A DNA stretch of 64,000 nt. Origin: Rhodococcus sp. HNM0569 (GTDB taxonomy: Bacteria; Actinomycetota; Actinomycetes; Mycobacteriales; Mycobacteriaceae). The position numbers and the translations under genes are program-made. The notes beneath the pieces are model-generated. The model saw only the letters and a program-made list of their open reading frames with translations, was not told the DNA's origin and made no database searches. The number at the start of each line of letters is the position of its first letter. Within the stretch, counting starts at the first letter, position 1. Location: assembly GCF_012726205.1 (NCBI RefSeq), contig NZ_JAASAE010000009.1:1-64000 (forward strand). Reading direction: 5' to 3'. Shown here one piece after another: positions 61,139 through 64,000 of this stretch.

Positions 61139-62482
61139 ATGTCCGACGGCTCCGGCGCCCCCACGATCCTGCCCGTCCCCGCGATGCCTCCCACTCCCGA
61201 TATGCGGAGGTCGGGCGGGCGTGCGGGGCAGCGTCCCGACGCCGCTCGCGTCCGTGCCGCGCTCGACCGGGCAGCGGACGCGCACGCTCTCACGCTCGAC
61301 GACACGACGACGTTGCTGCAGGTACAGGGCGACGATCTCGCCGAACTGTGCGCGCTCGCGGCCCGGGTGCGCGACGAAGGGCTCGACGCGGCGGGCCGTC
61401 CCCGCACGATCAGCTACTCGCGCAAGGTGTTCGTGCCGCTCACCCGGCTGTGTCGGGACCGATGCCACTACTGCACGTTCGTCACGGTCCCCGGCAAGCT
61501 GCGCGCCGCGGGCCAGGGCATGTACCTCGAGGCCGAGGAGGTGCTCGACATCGCACGCCGTGGCGCCGAATCAGGTTGCCGCGAAGCGCTCTTCACGTTG
61601 GGTGACCGGCCGGAGGCACGCTGGCCGGAGGCGGCGCGCTGGCTCGCCGACCGCGGCTACGCCTCGACTCTGGACTATGTGCGCGCGATGGCGCAGCTCG
61701 TCCTCGAGGACACCGGGTTGCTTCCGCACCTGAACCCGGGAGTGATGAGCTACGAAGAACTTTCGGTGCTCAAGCCGTACGCGCCGTCGATGGGCATGAT
61801 GCTCGAGACGACGTCGAGGAGGCTGTTCACCGATCGCGGCGAGGCCCACTACGGCAGCCCCGACAAGGACCCCGCGGTGCGTCTGCGCACACTCGCGGAC
61901 GCGGGGCGACTGGCGATCCCGTTCACCACGGGAGTGCTCGTCGGTATCGGCGAAACCGTCGCCGAACGCGCCGACTCGATCCTCGCGATCCGCGATATCC
62001 ACGCCGAGTACGGCCACGTGCAGGAAGTGATCGTGCAGAACTTCCTCGCCAAACCCGACACCGCGATGCGCGACGCCCCCGACGCGGAGCTGGGCGAGTT
62101 CCTCGCGGCGGTCGCCGTCACGCGGCTCGTGATGGGCCCGGACGTGCGGGTGCAGTCGCCGCCCAATCTCGTGTCCACCCGCGAGTGCCTCGCGTTGCTC
62201 GGTGCGGGCGTCGACGACTGGGGTGGCGTGTCGCCGCTGACCCCCGACCACGTCAACCCCGAGCGGCCCTGGCCGGACCTCGAGGTGCTCGAGTCGATCA
62301 CCGCGGAGGGCGGGTACACGCTCGTCGAGCGCACCGCGGCGCAGCCGCGCTACGTCCTCGAGGGCGAGCCGTGGCTCGACCCGCACATCGTGCCGTATGT
62401 CGAGGCGCTCAGCTCGCCCACCACGGGTCTCGCCCGCACCGACGTCCTTCCCTCCGGCAGACCGTGGGCGCGGGTGTCGTGA
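61139..62482 (+). CDS. cofG: FO synthase subunit CofG (CofG half of FbiC)
   Basis: 447 residues. A radical-SAM Cys-x3-Cys-x2-Cys motif lies at 105, 109 and 112 ('[11 protein letters not shown]'); '[20 protein letters not shown]', '[11 protein letters not shown]' and '[12 protein letters not shown]' match FbiC/CofG. It should make 7,8-didemethyl-8-hydroxy-5-deazariboflavin (FO) with CofH for coenzyme F420. In mycobacteria FbiC is a ~850-residue fusion of CofG and CofH; here a stop falls at the linker ('[11 protein letters not shown]') and no CofH follows in the window. The stop overlaps the next gene's GTG. Confidence 0.9.
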   Translation: MSDGSGAPTILPVPAMPPTPDMRRSGGRAGQRPDAARVRAALDRAADAHALTLDDTTTLLQVQGDDLAELCALAARVRDEGLDAAGRPRTISYSRKVFVPLTRLCRDRCHYCTFVTVPGKLRAAGQGMYLEAEEVLDIARRGAESGCREALFTLGDRPEARWPEAARWLADRGYASTLDYVRAMAQLVLEDTGLLPHLNPGVMSYEELSVLKPYAPSMGMMLETTSRRLFTDRGEAHYGSPDKDPAVRLRTLADAGRLAIPFTTGVLVGIGETVAERADSILAIRDIHAEYGHVQEVIVQNFLAKPDTAMRDAPDAELGEFLAAVAVTRLVMGPDVRVQSPPNLVSTRECLALLGAGVDDWGGVSPLTPDHVNPERPWPDLEVLESITAEGGYTLVERTAAQPRYVLEGEPWLDPHIVPYVEALSSPTTGLARTDVLPSGRPWARVS

Positions 62483-63246
62483 ACGTCCGACTGTCCGACC
62501 ACTCGGTCGCCACGGTCCTCGGCCGTGCGGCCGGGGGAGTCGAGCCGGTCCTCGACCTCATCGCGTCCGATCCGCTGCGGATCAAGGCACGGACGTTCTC
62601 GTCGCGCGATCCCGACCGTTCGGCGCTCGACGCGGTGCTCGACGCCGCCGCGGCAGTGCTCGACGCGTTCACCGTCCCTGGAACCGCGGCGTGGGAAGCC
62701 GCCGACGCGGATCGGCGGTCCCGATGGTGGGTCGCACGTCTCGGGGCACTCGGCACGCTCGCGGTCGCGTCGCCGAGCGTGTTCGGCGCCGCACTGAACC
62801 GGCTGCCGCTGCAGGACCTGTTGGCGCTCGCGAACCAGATCCTCGTCGTGGTCGCCGTGGCACGCGAGCACGGCGTGCGCGACCGCGACCGGCAGGTCAC
62901 CCTGCTCGCGGCTGTGCTGCTGGATCGCGACGTCACGGACTCCGATGCCGACGTCACGGACTCCGATGCCGACGTCACGGACTCCGATGCCACTGTGGAC
63001 GACGGGCAGGCGGCCCGCAGCTCGGGCCGCGCCTTCGCGGTTGCCCGCCTGCTGTGGCGCACCGCCCGTGCGGTACGCGCGCTGTCGGCCGAACTCGACC
63101 GTCGGCCGCGGCCGGGCCGCACGATGTCGCTGCTCGCCGCGATACCGGTCGTCGGTGTCGCCGCGCGCTATGTCGGCGAGTACGCGGCGCTGCGGCGCGC
63201 GGTGGGTGCGTCCGTCGAGCGAGCGCACTCGGCCGCGAGCCGATGA
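62479..63246 (+). CDS. Hypothetical protein with heptapeptide repeat
   Basis: 255 residues, GTG overlapping the cofG stop. A hydrophobic segment ('[20 protein letters not shown]', then '[19 protein letters not shown]') and a C-terminal hydrophobic helix ('[20 protein letters not shown]') suggest membrane association. Residues 151-171 are three identical Asp-Val-Thr-Asp-Ser-Asp-Ala repeats. The pattern of helices vaguely recalls EcsC-family proteins but is not convincing. Its coupling to cofG hints at a link with F420 metabolism or is chance. Confidence 0.7.
   Translation: MNVRLSDHSVATVLGRAAGGVEPVLDLIASDPLRIKARTFSSRDPDRSALDAVLDAAAAVLDAFTVPGTAAWEAADADRRSRWWVARLGALGTLAVASPSVFGAALNRLPLQDLLALANQILVVVAVAREHGVRDRDRQVTLLAAVLLDRDVTDSDADVTDSDADVTDSDATVDDGQAARSSGRAFAVARLLWRTARAVRALSAELDRRPRPGRTMSLLAAIPVVGVAARYVGEYAALRRAVGASVERAHSAASR
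62929..62991 (+). repeat. Three perfect 21-bp tandem repeats in coding sequence
   Basis: The unit GAC GTC ACG GAC TCC GAT GCC is present three times without mismatch, each adding seven residues in frame. Perfect identity suggests recent expansion by slippage, so copy number may vary between strains. Confidence 0.92.
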
Positions 63247-63379
63247 TCTGCGCATGTGAGCTGACGACTAGTATTCGAGCCGGTCGCGGAGCCGCGTCGG
63301 CGCCGCCGTATCGACCGGTCCCCGTCGAGTTGCCGCGTCGAACGAGAAACCAGCGTCGAACGAAGAAAAGGGTGGACCG

Positions 63380-63703
63380 GTGACGTACACGATCGCAGAG
63401 CCGTGTGTCGACGTGCTGGACAAGGCCTGCATCGAGGAGTGTCCGGTCGACTGCATCTACGAGGGTGCGCGAATGCTCTACATCCACCCCGACGAGTGTG
63501 TCGACTGCGGCGCATGCGAGCCGGCGTGCCCGGTCGAAGCCATCTTCTACGAGGACGACGTCCCCGACGAGTGGTCCGAGTACACGAAGGCCAATGCCGA
63601 CTTCTTCGACGACCTCGGCTCGCCGGGCGGGGCCGCGAAGCTCGGCAGGATCGACGCCGATGCACCGCTCGTGAAGAACCTCCCCCCGATGGGCGAGGAG
63701 TGA
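63380..63703 (+). CDS. fdxC: Seven-iron ferredoxin FdxA/FdxC
   Basis: 107 residues, GTG start. Cysteines 9, 17 and 50 are placed to bind a [3Fe-4S] cluster and 21, 40, 43 and 46 a [4Fe-4S] cluster, with Cys25 free, exactly as in 7Fe ferredoxins ('[13 protein letters not shown]', '[17 protein letters not shown]'). It carries electrons to cytochrome P450s and other enzymes. The next gene, dapC, follows at once, as in mycobacteria. Confidence 0.95.
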   Translation: MTYTIAEPCVDVLDKACIEECPVDCIYEGARMLYIHPDECVDCGACEPACPVEAIFYEDDVPDEWSEYTKANADFFDDLGSPGGAAKLGRIDADAPLVKNLPPMGEE

Positions 63704-63708
63704 CCGGA

Positions 63709-64000
63709 GTGGCTCGCACGCGCGTCGCGTCGGCACTGCCCGACTTCCCGTGGGACTCGCTCGAGGGCGCGAAGGCGACGGCCCTCGCACACCCTGGCGG
63801 CATCGTCAACCTGTCGGTCGGCACACCGGTCGACCCGGTCGATCCGTTGATCCAGGACGCGCTCACCGCGGCCGCCGCGGTGCCGGGCTACCCGGCCACC
63901 GCGGGCACACCGGAGCTGCGGGTCGCGGCGGCGCAGTCGCTCGACCGCCGCTTCGGCATCGCCGGTGTCGCACAGGACGCGATCCTGCCGGTCATCGGCT
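63709..64000 (+). CDS. dapC: Succinyldiaminopimelate aminotransferase DapC, 3' part beyond window
   Basis: 97 residues are visible from a GTG at 63709 behind GAGGAG; a GTG at 63700 overlapping the fdxC stop is possible. 'ASALPDFPWDSLEGAKATAL', 'GGIVNLSVGTPVDPVDPLIQ' and 'YPATAGTPELRVAAAQSLDR' mark a fold-type I PLP aminotransferase; the fdxC-dapC pairing points to the lysine/diaminopimelate pathway enzyme. The Lys that binds PLP lies beyond the window. Confidence 0.88.
   Translation, partial: MARTRVASALPDFPWDSLEGAKATALAHPGGIVNLSVGTPVDPVDPLIQDALTAAAAVPGYPATAGTPELRVAAAQSLDRRFGIAGVAQDAILPVIG

Overview
The window is about 70% G+C, uses many GTG starts, and packs genes through GTGA/ATGA stop-start overlaps. 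It encodes a mycolyltransferase, LpqW, MshB (mycothiol), the CofG half of F420 synthase, a PimE-like GT-C mannosyltransferase and Antigen-85/MPT70-type secreted proteins. This points to a mycolic-acid actinobacterium of the Nocardiaceae (Rhodococcus-like); the genus is inference. The right half follows the Mycobacterium tuberculosis order pimE-phhB-mutT2 ... typA-lpqW-mshB-Rv1171 ... fbiC-fdxC-dapC, recalled from family knowledge, with an insert of roughly 10 kb (catalase, TnpB element, fasciclin lipoprotein, Mo oxidoreductase, hemD-like, AKR, UDG, PH-domain genes) between the Rv1171-like gene and fbiC.

Layout. 1-12 kb: DUF6542 and rmuC, divergent sbcD-sbcC, AI-2E-type permease, SDR, cstA-ybdD, methyltransferase, CD225 protein. 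12-14.1 kb: ychF followed by a low-G+C cassette (higB-higA-ABM monooxygenase) bounded by two copies of the ychF 3' end. 14.1-19.6 kb: small accessory genes and TnpB element copy 1, which abuts a 5'-truncated gene. 20-27.5 kb: an apparently complete poly-gamma-glutamate (PGA) operon: GAF sensor-like protein, small membrane protein, degenerate GGDEF protein, PgsB, a tandem-duplicated PgsC, a long PgsA and a secreted lipoprotein. 27.7-35.3 kb: MFS exporter, mycolyltransferase, LysB/cutinase-like hydrolase, methyltransferase, then an ECF41 sigma factor with its carboxymuconolactone decarboxylase target, DUF4287 and mug. 35.4-42.8 kb: class I fumarase, CPBP protease, AlkZ-like wHTH, OmpA lipoprotein, Mrr-like nuclease, DUF1906 protein, a nonapeptide-repeat protein and a secreted protein. 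43-64 kb: the envelope/redox cofactor block described above.

The most noteworthy points are: (i) the PGA operon with a duplicated PgsC, an atypical PgsA metal site and built-in sensor-like proteins; (ii) two equal-length TnpB elements lacking tnpA, with matching palindromic ends and predicted omega RNAs; (iii) the toxin-antitoxin cassette that replaced the end of ychF and left the old end behind; (iv) an ECF41 promoter preceded by an array of 17-bp degenerate -35-like repeats; (v) a CofG-only version of FbiC. No rRNA, tRNA or CRISPR array was seen. All functional statements rest on reading motifs and family memory; no database search was run.
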